Part shown: one piece after another, positions 36,022 to 50,100 of the stretch
Layout: each line of letters begins with the position of its first letter
Numbering within the stretch: position 1 is the first letter of the stretch
Origin: Adiantum capillus-veneris
Lineage: Eukaryota > Streptophyta > Polypodiopsida > Polypodiales > Pteridaceae
Direction: 5' to 3'
DNA: 64,000 bases
Assembly: GCA_014529385.2 (NCBI GenBank)
Contig: CM043942.1
Location: 8,562,001-8,626,000, forward strand
Translations under genes and position numbers: made by a program
The notes under the pieces: model-generated
Told to the model about the DNA's origin: nothing
What the model saw: the letters and a program-made list of their open reading frames with translations, nothing else
Databases searched by the model: none

Positions 36022-36660
36022 AAGATGGTGATTGAAGGACTTAGAGAGAGCATGATGACAACGATGAACGTAGAGACTAGAGCAAGAAGGATCAAGATGA
36101 TAGAAACCCAAGCTCTTCAAAAGGGCATCAACCCAGGAACTTGAGTTCTTCAACCACAGAGACTTAAGTTGTTCGATGATCATGGATCACATATACTTTG
36201 TGCAACTTGCAGGCTTCATGATCGAAATCTAGTGCATGATCCACATGATGATGGAGATCGCAGGTGACATGAGAAAGAGACCATGACAAAGAGGCGTATT
36301 GTGGGCATCGTTGCCACAGGGAAGGTGATTGAAGGACTCACATAGAGCATGATGACGATGATGAACGTAAAGACCAGAGTAAGAGGGATCGAGATGATAG
36401 AAACCCTAGCTCTTCAAAAGGACATCAACCACAAGAACTTGAGTTGTTCAATGATCATGGATCATGGTTGTTATTGCAGCATGTGCGCTTCATGATCGAA
36501 ATGAAGGGCAGTACGCATGATCAACATGTTGATGGCTATCGCTGTCGACATGAGAGAAGGTAATAGACCATGACAAAGAGGATGAAATATACAAGAGATC
36601 GTAACCAAAGGGATGGTGACCGAAGGACTCTTTTAGCAAATCGTTGTGATGGACGTCTAT
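36022..36660. repeat. Tandem repeat, about 300-bp period, two copies plus a partial third
   Basis: Copies start at 36024 (gatggtgattgaaggac), about 36326 (aaggtgattgaaggac) and about 36613 (gatggtgaccgaaggac). Shared words include 'gatagaaaccc(a/t)agctcttc', 'ttgttc(g/a)atgatcatgg' and 'gcttcatgatcgaaat'. In copy 2 one plus-strand frame reads DDDDERKDQSKRDRDDRN, a charged composition. No domain could be named. Confidence 0.75.
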
Positions 36661-37263
<603 letters not shown>

Positions 37264-37265
37264 AC

Positions 37266-37277
37266 TGGTATCAGAGC
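37266..37277 (+). promoter_or_regulatory. Primer-binding site, tRNA-iMet type
   Basis: TGGTATCAGAGC, followed by a leader-like sequence without a recognisable gag. Confidence 0.7.
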
Positions 37278-39160
37278 GCTCGGTTCAGTGAGAGAAGCTC
37301 ATTGTAGAGAGATCTCACTTTGTGGCATGCAAGCATTGGTGCATCAGTGAGTAGACGGCCATTCAAGAGCTCACCATTGGAGCTTGGTACAAGTGAGATC
37401 ACTCATATCTAGAGTAGATTGGAGTAGAGAAGTATTAGGTGAGCTTCATTTCAGCTCACAGTTGTACAATAGCAGGTTTGAGTTTGCATTTGACTCACAT
37501 AAGCATTGGGCGAGTATGTGCAAAAAGATTTACCAAACAAAGTTCAGCTTGTTTTTGCATATCTATTTTTCCCTTTATAAACAACTTGTTATGGGCCAAT
37601 TTCCCAATTTCTTAAAATCAAAATTTTGTGCTCCATAGCTTTATAGTTAGACATTGGTTCAAATTTTTCATCGATTTTGCGATAAAGCATTTAAACTATC
37701 TGCAAGTCATAGTCGACAGCAATAGAATTCTGCAGGTTTATTTTGGCTTTCTTCAAATGTGATTTCAAACATAGCCCCGATCAATACTTCACCATTTTCT
37801 TTATATCTAAAACTTTGTAGAAGAAGTTTTTGCAAATTCCTCATGGTTTGGGAGAGATGATTCTCTAGTTGTAGGTCGGTTTAGTTTCACTAAATCTACA
37901 GTGACCATTGTCATCCGGTTTGGCATTGGCATCGACATAATAGGAGTGGGGGTGTCTACACATCTGACCTCCACGGACAAGAATACACAGGCAGGCATAC
38001 AGGCACACATATGCAGAGGCATATAGAGTACTTGCACAGGATTATGCTAAGAGTCATTGCTATAATCATACACTTTTTGCTTGATGTATGCTTATGTGGA
38101 TGAGAGACTAAGTCTTTGAGTTTGTGCATAGCCTGCATCGATTGACTTATCAAATTGCTTCTATAGGTTCTACAAGTATTGTTGGATACATGTCTCATAG
38201 TCTTACAGGTGTAGGTTTACAGGGACAGGTCACATGTCTGGTAGTTACAAAGTTTTGCAACATACTTTTATTTTACTATGGGATGCATATGAGCATTGTT
38301 TTGCTCAAATATTTATGAGTTTCTTCACATAAATAGTTTTGATTGCATCAAGCTCTTTTGAGATTGTTTACCTGAGAAGGAATTTGGTTTACGCTCTCTT
38401 TATGCTTGCATCTCTATTGGTGTTTGTTTATGCACATATCTTGTCCTTGTCATGAAAATTAATTTCTAACCTTCTAAAAGTAGTTTCCATCTTAATTTGG
38501 CCAATTAAGTCTAGGGGAAATAAAAGAGAACAAGTGAAGTTGATTTAAGTGCGTATAGACTAGCTCGGTCAATCGGCTTGGGACCAAGGGAGAGAAGTCT
38601 ACAAAAGAGCAGGGATAATTTCTATTAAGTGATCTCAGTCAAAACGTACAAATCACGGGAGGATAAAATCTATTCTGAGAAGCCTTGATCCAAAGTACAT
38701 GACAAATGAGATTACCTAGAGCAATTATAGGAGTCTAAAAGTAGAAAGTAGTTGTGCTAAGCTTCAGTAATCTAAATAACTCTTAAGACTCCAAGTATGA
38801 AGTTTGTTAAAATTCACTAAAGATAGTCTAAATTTAGTAGGTCTAAATTTAGCAAGCTTCAGGGCAAGCTTGGTGACATCTCCAAAGCCTAGTGCTAAGG
38901 TTCTGCACAAGAGAGGAGGATTCTAAAAGCCCAAAGATAAATTTAACTTTTATCAATGTCTACCCTAATTTAGTAGGTCCTAAGTTTGCTATCTCAAAAG
39001 GGATTGTGCAAAGGTCTTGCACCCAAGTCAGTAAATTCAAAGGTAAGGCTAGGGATTTTAATTAAGGCTAGGGGAAATTGAAAGTTTAAGGTTAAATCAT
39101 CCCATAATTAATTAGTAAGTTGACCAAGGCCACTTGTCCAAAGTAGCTCGCACTTGCTTT
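37278..39160. other. No gene recognised; probably leader/decayed element sequence
   Basis: No gag or pol motif follows the PBS at 37266. The stretch 38590-39100 repeats 'ctaaatttagtaggtc', 'aagcttcag' and 'agtcagtaaa'-like words and may be the 5' part of the LTR that ends at 39882. Confidence 0.5.
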
Positions 39161-39177
39161 GTGGGAGTTAGGGTATG

Positions 39178-39223
<46 letters not shown>

Positions 39224-42200
39224 GAGTGCACATTGTGGCCAAGCAAGCTCTCTCACTCCTTCTCTCATGGGAGCTTAAGAGATAGTCTCCATGCTCGAGA
39301 ACCTTGGCTATGGATGCAAATCTCACCAAGTGAAAGTTTTATCTTCTTCTTCATCATCTCCTACTACTCTATTATGCTAAGTTACGTCAAGAGCTTACCA
39401 ATGGAGTAAGCGTATATAGGGTACAATTCTCTTGAATTGCTTGAAAAATAATTCTTTTCATCCTCATCTATCTCTTTCCACGTAGTTCCTTTCTTTCTGT
39501 TAGGGTGTTTAGGGCTTGGGAAGGAGGGTTGCACCATGGAATCTTGAAGTACACCATCTTCTTGATTAAGGAAAGGCTCCACAAGAGCATAAGTATGTAT
39601 TTTAACCAAGCTCTCTTTTGAGAGAATTATAATACAAGTCCTTTTGGAGGGGGGACCAGCTCCAAGCATATCTGACTCATATCCGGTCCTCGTCAATTTC
39701 TCAGTCTTAATTTTGTAATTCTCTTCAATTTTACATACATGATTAAATGTTCTAATGTGTGTTAAAGTGCAATAAAATCAACCCGGCGCAACTTCTATGT
39801 CTCCTCTGTGAAATTGTCTTAAGGAAAATTACACCTATTAATTAATTCCGTTGTAAATCTAAGAAATAGATAGATTCTCTCATACTGGTATCAGAGCCTA
39901 GGTTTCTCTTTTATTACCTAAGAAGAGAGGTCCTTGAGCATTCTATAAAAGGTTGGAGTTGTTCATTGCAATAGGATAAGTGGGATTGGGATTTATTATT
40001 TCAGTTGGCATGCCCACTTGTAGGGTACGGAGAACACCATCGGGAACTATGGTCTTAATAATGGAGTCTCTTTAAACTTGGCAACGGCTTAACCATAATT
40101 GAGTTATCAAGCAATCGATAGGAGTAAGTACTAGCTTAGCACTGTTAAACTCACTCCACTACTCTTTGCAATTAACAATATTCTAAACCACGGGTGTAGT
40201 TAGTCGAGTTCTAATTTTCAAGGGATAAGAGGAGTTGTAACCAAAGCTTTAGAGGTGCCAAGATAAAGAGGTATAATACACATTCAAGGAATTTTAATCA
40301 TGGCACAAATTCCTTCCAAGGCAAACATCAACAGCAACAACAATAATAGAGGCAAGGCATAAAAAAGGATATAAAGGTAAAATAAACTTTTTCCTGAAGA
40401 AGTCGATCCTGAATGAGTTTCAAGATGTGTTTACGGATGATATTTCCAGGGAGTTACCTCCCACAAGAGGACAAGATGATCATACCATAGAGCTTCTATT
40501 TGGTAATTCACCTCCTAATAAGCCTCCTTATCAAGTTTGATTGGCTTAGCAAGACGAGATTATGAGACAAGTGAACGAATTTGTGGAAAAATGAATGGTA
40601 AAGCCTAGATCATCTCCATTTTGTTCACTAGTGCTATTAGTACAAAAGAAAGATGATACTTATAGAATGTGTGTAGAATATTGTGCACTTAATAGGATAA
40701 ATAAATTTTCTTGTTCCTACTATAGAGGATTTGTTCAACAAGCTACAAGGATCTACCTACTTTAGTGGAATATATCTTAAAAGTGGTTTTCATCATATAA
40801 GGATTATTCCATAAGATATTCATAAGACGGCCTTTCATACAACATCGCCCTATATGAATATTTGGTAATGCCTTTGGTATTGCTAATGCACCAACTACCT
40901 ACTTTAGTAAATATCCGGAGGAACATAAGTAGCATCTTAAGGTAATACTTCAAGTTTTGAGAGAAAATAAGCTTTGTATTAATCAAAAGAAAAGTGATTT
41001 TCTCTTGAAAGAGATTCAATACCTAGGTCATATTATCTCCCAAGCAAGAATGTTAATTATCTCCTATGTTAATACTGATGCTTTTTCTATCTACTTAAAG
41101 CCTATGTTACAGAGGTAGATCAAATAGATCAATGAGAAAGTATTTACCCTTAGTAGAGTATGTGTACAATAATACTATCCATTCTTCTACAACCCTTCAA
41201 AGTGATAGAAGGAAAACCCAAGCTCCCGTTGATAGTCAAGACACTTGGGAAGATTTTCACAGTTGATGAGTATGTGCCAACAATTTCAAAAAATTCCCTG
41301 TTAATACAAATCTATAGAAGATACCAAAACAATTGCAACCAATAAGGGATGCGCACGGCATGGGGGCTTGGCCTCGTGTAGGGGGTTGTTGATTGCTAAT
41401 TTGCTTGGAATAGCTGGCCAAGTAGCAATAGCAAGGAGAGATGCCACGTGGCCTAGTGTGGGTGAGCGTTCATTGAGCAACAACGGCTTGCATTGAGTAC
41501 TCTTTTTCAATGTTAAGGGAGCCTAGCATGCTACAGATACCGTAGCACGATTGTTAAAGGGGATTGAAATCTATTCTTTCACTCCAGAGTGAAGGAGTTC
41601 GAGTCCTCCTTTTGGATATGGAAACCTTTCCACCCTAGAAAGGGCGATTCCTGATGTTCCTAGGAGGAATCTAGGAAACTAATGAATAAAAATGTAGATG
41701 AACGACTATGTAGAATAGGTCCTAGTAGTTAATGAGTATAGTAGAAACCTCAACGAATCGTTTAAAAGATTAAGGAATATGTCCATCACGCAACCAAAGC
41801 AAAAGGTTGTTGTTGATAAGCATAGAAGAGCCTTGGCCTTCAAAGAAATGGTTTGGTACTACTTAAGTTTCTCAAAGCACACTTCAGTTATACAACAGGC
41901 AAAGGAAGACAAGGACTCCCAACGGGTCAATAGAAATATTATGTTAAGGTAGGAAAAAGATATTATGGCCAATTTCAAATCCTTAATCCCTTTAATGAAT
42001 CGGTTTACAGGTTAAGGTTACCGAGTACTTGGCTCATTCATAATGCCTTTCATGTGAGCCTCTTGAAATCTTATAAGGGCAAGCCACCCAAAGAACCTGT
42101 AGTTGAAGAACCGCTAGAGTTTGAAGGTCAAGAAGAGATTCTATAGCCTGAAAGTATTCTACAACATGAAGAAAAGGTTATACAAAGTGGTATGATTATC

Positions 42201-42350
42201 CAATGATATCTCATCAAATTTTAAGAAAAATCCTATTGAAGATGCACAGTGGATGCAGAACAGCCACCTAAAGGATAATGTAAACCTCGTAAATACTTAC
42301 AATGACTCATGTCCAAGGTAAGAACTTGTTATGGAATTGATATTTTACTA
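39160..42350 (+). mobile_element. Decayed Ty3/gypsy copy of the same family as 49438-56912, internally deleted
   Basis: The LTR end region (39160 to about 39882) shares 'cttggctatgga(a)tgcaaatc' and 'ggggaccagctcc...ccggtcctc' with the other LTRs. PBS TGGTATCAGAGC is at 39886-39897. Gag is missing. RT fragments read LNEFQDVFTDDISRELPP, VLLVQKKDDTYRMCVEYCAL and LFNKLQGSTYFSGIYLKSGF (40400-40800). The sequence then jumps at about 41090 to the end of integrase (AYVTEVDQ-like, VEYVYNNTIHSS), and a chromo-side C-terminal part follows (STWLIHNAFHVSLLKSYKG, 42020-42230). Many stops occur. No 3' LTR was recognised. A (CA)n tract is at 39182-39218. Confidence 0.8.
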
Positions 42351-42359
42351 TTTATTGTA

Positions 42360-42823
42360 GCTGACAGGTGGAAAAGGCTTGACCGATCTAGGCTTATGCA
42401 AACGGATATGTATATTATGTACATTTTATTATTCAAGTGCTCCTTCTTGAACTTTGGCCATTTATGACCGACCGGCTAGTTTGTTCTCACTTTGACCATT
42501 CAAGAAATCTATAAAGTAAATACGTGTAAGAGGAAAATGGTCAGTCTTGCACGGGTGCAGATTGCACCCAGTGTCTAGGTTATTCTTCTCTCCTCTCCTA
42601 TCTTCTCTCTTGCGGTGTCGGTGTAGCACTCCATTTTAGGAGGTGCACCTGCACGCGCTCTCTTACTCTATCTCGCTCTCTATCTCTCTATTCGTGTATC
42701 ACGCAATTATGCGCTTGTCGGATTGCCAGGTATGTCGATTAGTCTGTTTTTTGGTTTGCAATACATTATTCTTGGTATTTGCAGGGCCTTCCATGCTTCC
42801 GTTTGTAGCAGTGGTATCAGAGC
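42360..42823 (+). mobile_element. LTR end with iMet-type PBS of another, unidentified element
   Basis: A C/T-rich leader-like region ends at a PBS, TGGTATCAGAGC, at 42812-42823. Neither the LTR start nor a gag after the PBS could be recognised. No target duplication tested. Confidence 0.5.
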
Positions 42824-43977
<1,154 letters not shown>

Positions 43978-44204
43978 TGTTACCATATACATGTGGTAGT
44001 GATGTGTGTGAACACACTAGGACAGTCAGGGCATTTTTTCCCTCTTTAGGAGGTTTTTTCCCCCGTGCAATGTATATACGCCCATCACTCTAGGGCTATC
44101 TATCTTTCCATTGCACACTAAGTAATACACTCTCTATTGTGTGCCTTGAGCTTCCTTCGTCTTCTCCAAGCTGTGTGTGTTTCTCTGCAACCCTACTTCC
44201 AACT
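43978..44204 (+). repeat. 5' LTR of copia copy A
   Basis: It starts TGTTACCATATACATGTGG and ends TACTTCCAACT, where the other copies end CCAACA. 227 bp. Confidence 0.88.
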
Positions 44205-44569
44205 ATTGGTATCAGAGCAGGTTGAGTCCTCCCGGGCTTAGTCGCCAGTTGCTCCAGTACACGCCTGCTCACTTTCTTCGATTTCAGTGAGCTTTGGCGA
44301 GCGTTCGTCGCAGGTCGACAAATACTTTGGGAGCACTCGTAGAGCTTGGTCTGCTCAGATTTTCAATTTGGGCTCATTTCGGCCTCCGTTTCCACTGCAA
44401 GCAGGTCTACACAGGCTATTTCGTCATTTTGTGTAGAATTTTTGTCAGTGCCGTTTTTTGCATAACAGGTGCCTTATAGTCTTCTACGGTTTGTGCTATA
44501 TAGCACGTGTTGTTCTCGCTCCGTTTCTCCTATTTTCGGGGAGTTTTCACATCAGGTGCAACATTTACC

Positions 44570-45533
44570 ATGGTTGACAACAACAAAACAGATGTGTTCA
44601 AGATGTTTGTTGGTGAGGACAGGTTGGATGGGGACAAATACCCTATGTGGGCTTATATGATGCAACACGTTCTTGTGTCAAAGGGCGTCTGGAATATTGT
44701 GCAGGGCATTGATGTACGTCCTGGTTCTGAGGATGTAGGCGATGTTGAGGATGTTGCTGGTCTTGCTGCAAGGATTGCAGCTGTTAGAGTTGTTTTGCCT
44801 ACGACAAAACAAGCTCATTGGGATGTTAAGGATGGGTAGGCTCATGCATTGATTGCGTTGTCTGTGAAGCGCACCATTGTTCCTCACATTCGTTCAGCAA
44901 AATCTGCAAAACAGGCTTGGGATATTCTAGCAGGTCTTTATGCAAGCCACAATGAGGCTAAAATTTCTTTGCTGCGTAAAGAGTTGGAGTCAAAGATTAT
45001 GCATGAGGAAGATGATATGGACACTTTCCTTGCTAGTGTCAAGGATATCAATGAGCAGCTTATTTCTGCAGGTGAAGTCATTTCAGACAGTTCCCTTGTG
45101 CAGAACGTTCTTGATGCCTTACCATATTCTTACCAGACTTTTGCTAGTACTTGGAGACTTATGACTCAAGGAAATCCAGAAGTTGTCAAGTTTTATGCAT
45201 TATGCACATTGCTGTTGCAAGAGTCACTTTCCAGAAAAAACAGGACTAGACGGCGTGGAATTGAATGGGCTTTTATTGCTTCTCAAAGAAAGGGTGGTAA
45301 CAGTAATGCAGCCACTTAATATGGTTCTGGTACGAGTGGCAAAAATTCTATTCATAATGCTTCTACTAGCAGCACTTCGTCTGGAAATTCTGGTGATAAG
45401 GGCAAAAAGAAGATGCGCTGCCATTATTATAAAGCTAATGATCATTTGATCAAGTCGTGTCCTAAGTTGAAGGCCAAAGAGGCTAAGAAGAAAGAGGGTG
45501 GTTCCACTACAAATGCTGCGTTTGCAAAAATCT
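44570..45533 (+). pseudogene. Copia copy A gag
   Basis: It begins MVDNNKTDVFKMFVGEDRLD and runs to a TAG at 44837, where copy B has CAG (Gln). It continues as ALIALSVKRTIVPHIRSAKS, LLRKELESKIMHEEDDMD and DALPYSYQTFASTWRLMTQG to a TAA at 45317, then the knuckle MRCHYYKANDHLIKSCPKL (second Cys replaced by Tyr). The protein breaks at a deletion junction just after GGSTTNAA. Confidence 0.88.
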
Positions 45534-47932
45534 GATATGGTTGCTTCTCTGCCACCTCTTGAAGCACCTGTCAAACATATTTGTGAAGGCTGTATTTTGG
45601 GTAAGATGCAGCGTTCTAAGTTTCCAGAAGATGGTTCAGTTCGGGCCACATGCAGGTTGCAGCTTGTGGGTAGTGATGTTTGTGGGCCCATGCAAACTCC
45701 GTCCTTGGGCAATTACCTGTACTTCGTGACTTTCATTAATGATTACTCCAGGCATGCATGGGTATTTCCACTTAAAGCGAAGTCCCAACTTTTTATGTGC
45801 TTCAAATTTTTTTTGGCTATGGCTGAAAATATCTCGAAATGTACTATGGGCACCCTCCGTTTCGATCGAGGGGGGGAGTATATGTATCATGAATTTAATG
45901 AATTTCTGGCTAGCCGTGGGATAAAACACCAATGTACAGTGCCTTATACACCTCAGCAAAATGGTGTTGCTGAGAGGAAAAATAGGTCACTTACGAAAAT
46001 GGCACGATGTATGGTCAAAAGTCAAGCTTTGCCGCATTCTTTTTGGCTTGAGGACATCATGTGTGCCACTTATGTACTATACAGGTGTCCTACAAAAGCT
46101 TTGCACTCTATTACTCCATATGAAGCATGGCATGATAGAAAGTGTTCTATTGAGCACATGCGTGTTTTTGGCTATTTGGCATATACTTTGGTGCCACAAG
46201 TGCAGCGCAGAAAACTGGATGATAAGGCTGTCAAATGTATTTTTGTTGGTTATAGTGCTGAAAGCAAAGGTTACAAGTTGTATCATCCGCAAACAAAACG
46301 TATTCTAGTTTCACCGGATGTAGTGTTTGTGGAAGATTCTGTTCAACCCTTGCTGTCATGTACTAGAGACAGTAATGTAAGCTCACAGGACATTTATGAC
46401 ACTTTGTTGCCTCTTTTCAGTGGTGGAAATACGAATGTAAGTTCCAATGAGGCAAATGTACAGCCTATGGGGGTTTCTGAAAATGTCACAAATCAGCCTA
46501 TTACTGATGCAGATGTACATGATGTACTTGATGAGGAAAGGGCTGAAAATGAGCAGGCTAGAGGTATGCCAAAATGGCTGGTGCACACTTTGCGTGACAG
46601 TAAACTGGATGCACCTTTGTCTAGTCATGCTCGTTTAGGCTCTCGTCATGCATCTTATGCATCAGATTGTCATGCTTTGGCTGTGTCTAGTTTACATGAT
46701 GTTGAGGAGCCTCTCTCTTTTGATGAAGCACAAAATTCAGAAAATTGGATGGCTGCCATGCAATCAGAATATGATACACTTATACAAAATGAAACATGGA
46801 ATTTATGTGATTTGCCTCCTGGCAAAAAGGCTATTGCTACGAAGTGGGTTTACAAGGTGAAACGCAAGCCGGATGGTGAGATCGATCGCCAAAAGGCTCG
46901 ACTTGTTGCAAAGGGTTATGCACGACAAAAAGGCATTGATTATGAAGAGAATTTTTCTCCCACTTGTCGTATGACTACTATGAGTTTTCTATGTGCATTG
47001 GCAACTCATTTTGGTTGGTATGTACATCAATCAGACATTGTGACTGCTTTCTTGAATGGTGACATATTTGAGGAAGTTTATTTAACGCAGCCTCGCGGTT
47101 TTGTCATAAAAGGAAAAGAGGACAAAGTGTGCAAATGTAACAAGGATTAGTATGAATTGAAGCAATCTCCTCGTGCTTGGTATGAGAAAGCTGACACTCA
47201 TTTGGTCAAACAAGGCTTTCGTAACAGTCCAACAGAAAGCACATTGTATGTAAAGCGTGAGGATGATGTACTTCTCATTGTGGTTCTTTATGTTGATGAT
47301 TTGCTGATCACTGGACCAAATGAGAGGCATATTGCTGAATTTAAGGATGATTTGAATGCTTCTTTCAAGATGAAAGATTTGGGGCTGTTGCATCATTACT
47401 TGGGTATACAGTTTAAGCAGTGTGATGGTGGTATTGCCTTGTGTCAGAAAAGTTACATAGAGACATTGCTATGTAAGTTTGGACTTGAGGATTGCAAACC
47501 TATTGCCACTCCCATGGAAACAGGTTTGAAGTTGAGTCTACATGATGCTAGTGATCCTACTGATGTCACTCTTTACCAAACTGCTGGTGGCTGCCTTATT
47601 TATGTATGCAACACGAGGCCGGATATTCAGTTTGCAGTCTCACAGGTCAAGAGATTTATGCATAGCCCAAGGTCTAAGCATTGGCAGGCTGTCAAGAGGA
47701 TTTTCCGCAACCTTAGTGGCACTTTACATCTTGGCTTGTTTTATTCCAAGGGGGGATCATTGCCGCCAGACTTACATGCTTTTTCGGACTAAGATTGGGT
47801 TGGTTGTTTTGACACGTGAGTGTCCACAAGTGGTTTTTGTTTCATGCTTGGCAGTTCATGTATATCATGGTTGAGCAAGAAGCAACCTACTGGGGCCACT
47901 TCGAGTTGTGAGGCTGAGTACAGGGCAGTCTT
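45534..47932 (+). pseudogene. Copia copy A pol: integrase, reverse transcriptase, partial RNase H
   Basis: The GAG-pre-integrase end reads CEGCILGKMQRSKFPEDG. The integrase D-D-E motifs are VGSDVCGPM, TLRFDRGGEYM and NGVAERKNRSL, within an open frame of 550 codons ending at TAG 47148. RT starts NWMAAMQSEYDTLIQNETW, followed by KWVYKVKRKPDGEIDRQKAR and, after the stop, KQSPRAWYEK and the catalytic VLYVDDLLITG (about 47280). RNase H begins LHAFSD, a stop, DWVG, and ends at EAEYRAV. Integrase inserts the cDNA and RT/RNase H makes it. Two stops and the missing C-terminus disable the copy. Confidence 0.92.
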
Positions 47933-48160
47933 TGTTACCATATACATGTGGTAGTGATGTGTGTGAACACACTAGGACCGCCGGGGCATTTTTTTCCCTC
48001 TTTAGGAGGTTTTTTCCCCCGAGCATTGTATATACTCCCGTCACTCTAGGGCTATCTATCTTTCGATTGCACACTAAGTAACACACTCTCTATTGTGTGC
48101 CTTGAGCTTCCTTCATCTTCTCCAAGCTGTGTGCGTTTCTCTGCAACCCTAATTCCAACA
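47933..48160 (+). repeat. LTR of copia copy B
   Basis: 228 bp, TGTTACC ... CCAACA, nearly identical to 43978-44204 and, inverted, to 29708-29935. Confidence 0.9.
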
Positions 48161-48522
48161 ATTGGTATCAGAGCAAGTCACGTCCTCCCGGGCTTAGTCG
48201 CCAGCTACTCCAGCACACGCCTGCTCACTTTCTCCGATTTCAGTGAGCTTTGGCAAGCGTTCGCAGGTCGACAAATATTTTGGGAAAGCTCAGAGAGCTT
48301 GGTCTGCTCAGAATTTCGATTTGGGCTCATTTCGACCTCCGTTTCCACTACAGGCAGTACTGCACAGGCTATTTCGCCATTTTGTGCAAAATTTCTGTTA
48401 GTGTTGTTTTCTGCATAACAGGTGCCTTATAGTCTTCTACGGTTTGTGCTATATAGCACATGTTGTTCCCGCTCTGTTTCTCCTATTTTCGGGCAGTTTT
48501 CACATCAGGTGCAGCATTTACC

Positions 48523-49437
48523 ATGGCTGACAACAACAACACAGATGTGTTCAAGATGTTTGCTGCTCAGGACAGGTTGGATGGGGACAACTACCCTATG
48601 TGGGCTTATATGATGCAACATGTTCTTGTGTTAAAGGGTGTTTGGAACATTGTGCAGGGCATTGATGTACGTCCTGGTTCTGAGGATGTAGGCGATGTTG
48701 AGGATGTTGCAGGTCTTGCTGCAAGGATTGCAGCTGTTAGAGTTGTTTTGCCTACGGCAGATCAAGCTCGTTGGGATGTTAAGGATGCGCAGGCTCATGC
48801 ATTGATTGCGTTGTCTGTGAAGCGCACCATTGTTCCTCACATCAATTCAACAAAATCTGCAAAACAGGCTTGGGATATTCTAGCAGGTCTTTATGCAAGC
48901 CGCAATGAGGCTAAAACTGCTTTGCTATGTAAAGAGCAGGAGTCGAAGATTATTCATGAGGAAGATGATATGAACACCTTCCTTGCTAGTGTCAAGGATA
49001 TCAATGAGCAACTTATTTCTGCAGGTGAGTCATTTCAGACAGTTCCCTTGTGCAGACTGTTCTTGATGCCTTACCAGATTCCTACCAGACTTTTGCTAGT
49101 ACTTGGAGACTTATGACCCAAGGAAATCCAGAAGTTGTCAAGTTTGATGCATTATGCACATTGCTGTTGCAAGAGTCACTTTCTAGAAAAAACAGGACTA
49201 GACAGCGTGCAATTGAACAGGCTTTTATTGCTTCTCAAAGAAAGGGTGGTAACAGCAATGCAGTGACTTCTTATGGTTCTGCTGCAAGTGGCAAAAATTT
49301 TGTTCCTAATGCTTCTGCTGGCAGCAATTCGTCTGGAAAAACGAAGATGCGTTGCCATTATTGTAAAGCCAATGATCACTTGATCAAGTCGTGTCCTAAG
49401 TTGAAGGCCAAAGAGGCTAAGAAGAAAGAGGGTGGTT
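48523..49437 (+). pseudogene. Copia copy B gag
   Basis: MADNNNTDVFKMFAAQDRLD starts a frame that stays open past the point where copy A has a stop (DAQAHALIALSVKR). A one-base deletion near 49026 (aggtgagtcat against aggtgaagtcat in copy A) shifts the frame. The second part runs to DALPDSYQTFASTWRLMTQG and a complete knuckle MRCHYCKANDHLIKSCPKL. This is the best preserved gag of the three copies. Downstream pol is absent. Confidence 0.9.
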
Positions 49438-49694
49438 TATGGGAGAATCTATAATACAAAAGCCTATTGGAGGGGGGACTGGCTCCACGTAAATCCAGTC
49501 CTCAGCTGTTGTCATGTTCTCTAATTCACTCTCTTGCAAAAGTATTGTTCATGCCAAGTTAATTAAGTATAATGGTTATGTTGCTACGGCTAATTAAGTT
49601 CACCCTCTATGTTATCAAAGTAGTCTCATAAAAATGCTCACTCTAGTTCTCTTAATTTCGCTATTCTCAAAGTTCTTAGGCCATTTCCATTACA
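49438..49694 (+). repeat. Truncated 5' LTR (last 257 bp)
   Basis: From 'tttatgggagaatctataat' to 'catttccattaca' it parallels 56653-56912. The left 1370 bp or so of the LTR are absent, and the sequence abuts copia gag directly. Confidence 0.88.
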
Positions 49695-49695
49695 T

Positions 49696-49707
49696 TGGTA
49701 TCAGAGC
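49696..49707 (+). promoter_or_regulatory. Primer-binding site, tRNA-iMet type
   Basis: TGGTATCAGAGC, one base after the LTR end. Confidence 0.85.
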
Positions 49708-50100
49708 TATTGGTTTCTCTTTTCTTACTTAAGAAGAGAGGTCCTTAAGTTCTCCATGAAAGGTTGGACCTGTTCATTGCAATAGGGTAAGTGGGACATG
49801 ATCTATTATCTTGGTTTAGAAGGACTTAGTTCGAGTACACCGTTGGGAAATATAGTCTTAATTATGGAGTCTCTCGGGGCTTTCCTTTGGCTTAACCATT
49901 ATTGAGCTACTAGCAAGCTCAACATGAACCATAATCAACCGAGCAATGTTAGACCCTCTCCACTAGTCTTTGCAATCAACAATGTTTAAACCACGGGTGT
50001 GGCTGCTCGAGAACTAATTTTCAAAGGTAAAGAAGAGTAGTGACTAAGATTTTTAAGGGTACCAAATTACAAAGTAATTTATACATAAGATTAATTAGTA

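Larger units (their letters stand above)
43978..47932 (+). mobile_element. Ty1/copia copy A (LTR, gag, pol to RNase H), 3' end missing
   Basis: 5' LTR 43978-44204, PBS 44207-44218, gag from 44570, pol to RNase H. The body stops inside RNase H (SSCEAEYRAV) at 47932, where the LTR of copy B starts directly. Protease and the beginning of GAG-pre-integrase are deleted at about 45520. It is the same family as the minus-strand element at 16745-29935. Confidence 0.9.
47933..49437 (+). mobile_element. Ty1/copia copy B (LTR and gag only), cut by a gypsy LTR fragment
   Basis: LTR 47933-48160, PBS 48163-48174, gag from 48523. The copy ends at 49437, just past the zinc knuckle, where sequence of a truncated gypsy LTR begins. 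It lies head to tail with copy A, without a polypurine tract or 3' end of A in between. Confidence 0.9.

Noticed and set aside
41560-41660. tRNA-like B-box word (ggagttcgagtcctcc)
   Set aside because: I tried to fold a T-arm and acceptor around it; the T-stem has mismatches and no D-arm, anticodon arm or CCA-side pairing could be built. It lies in decayed gypsy sequence.
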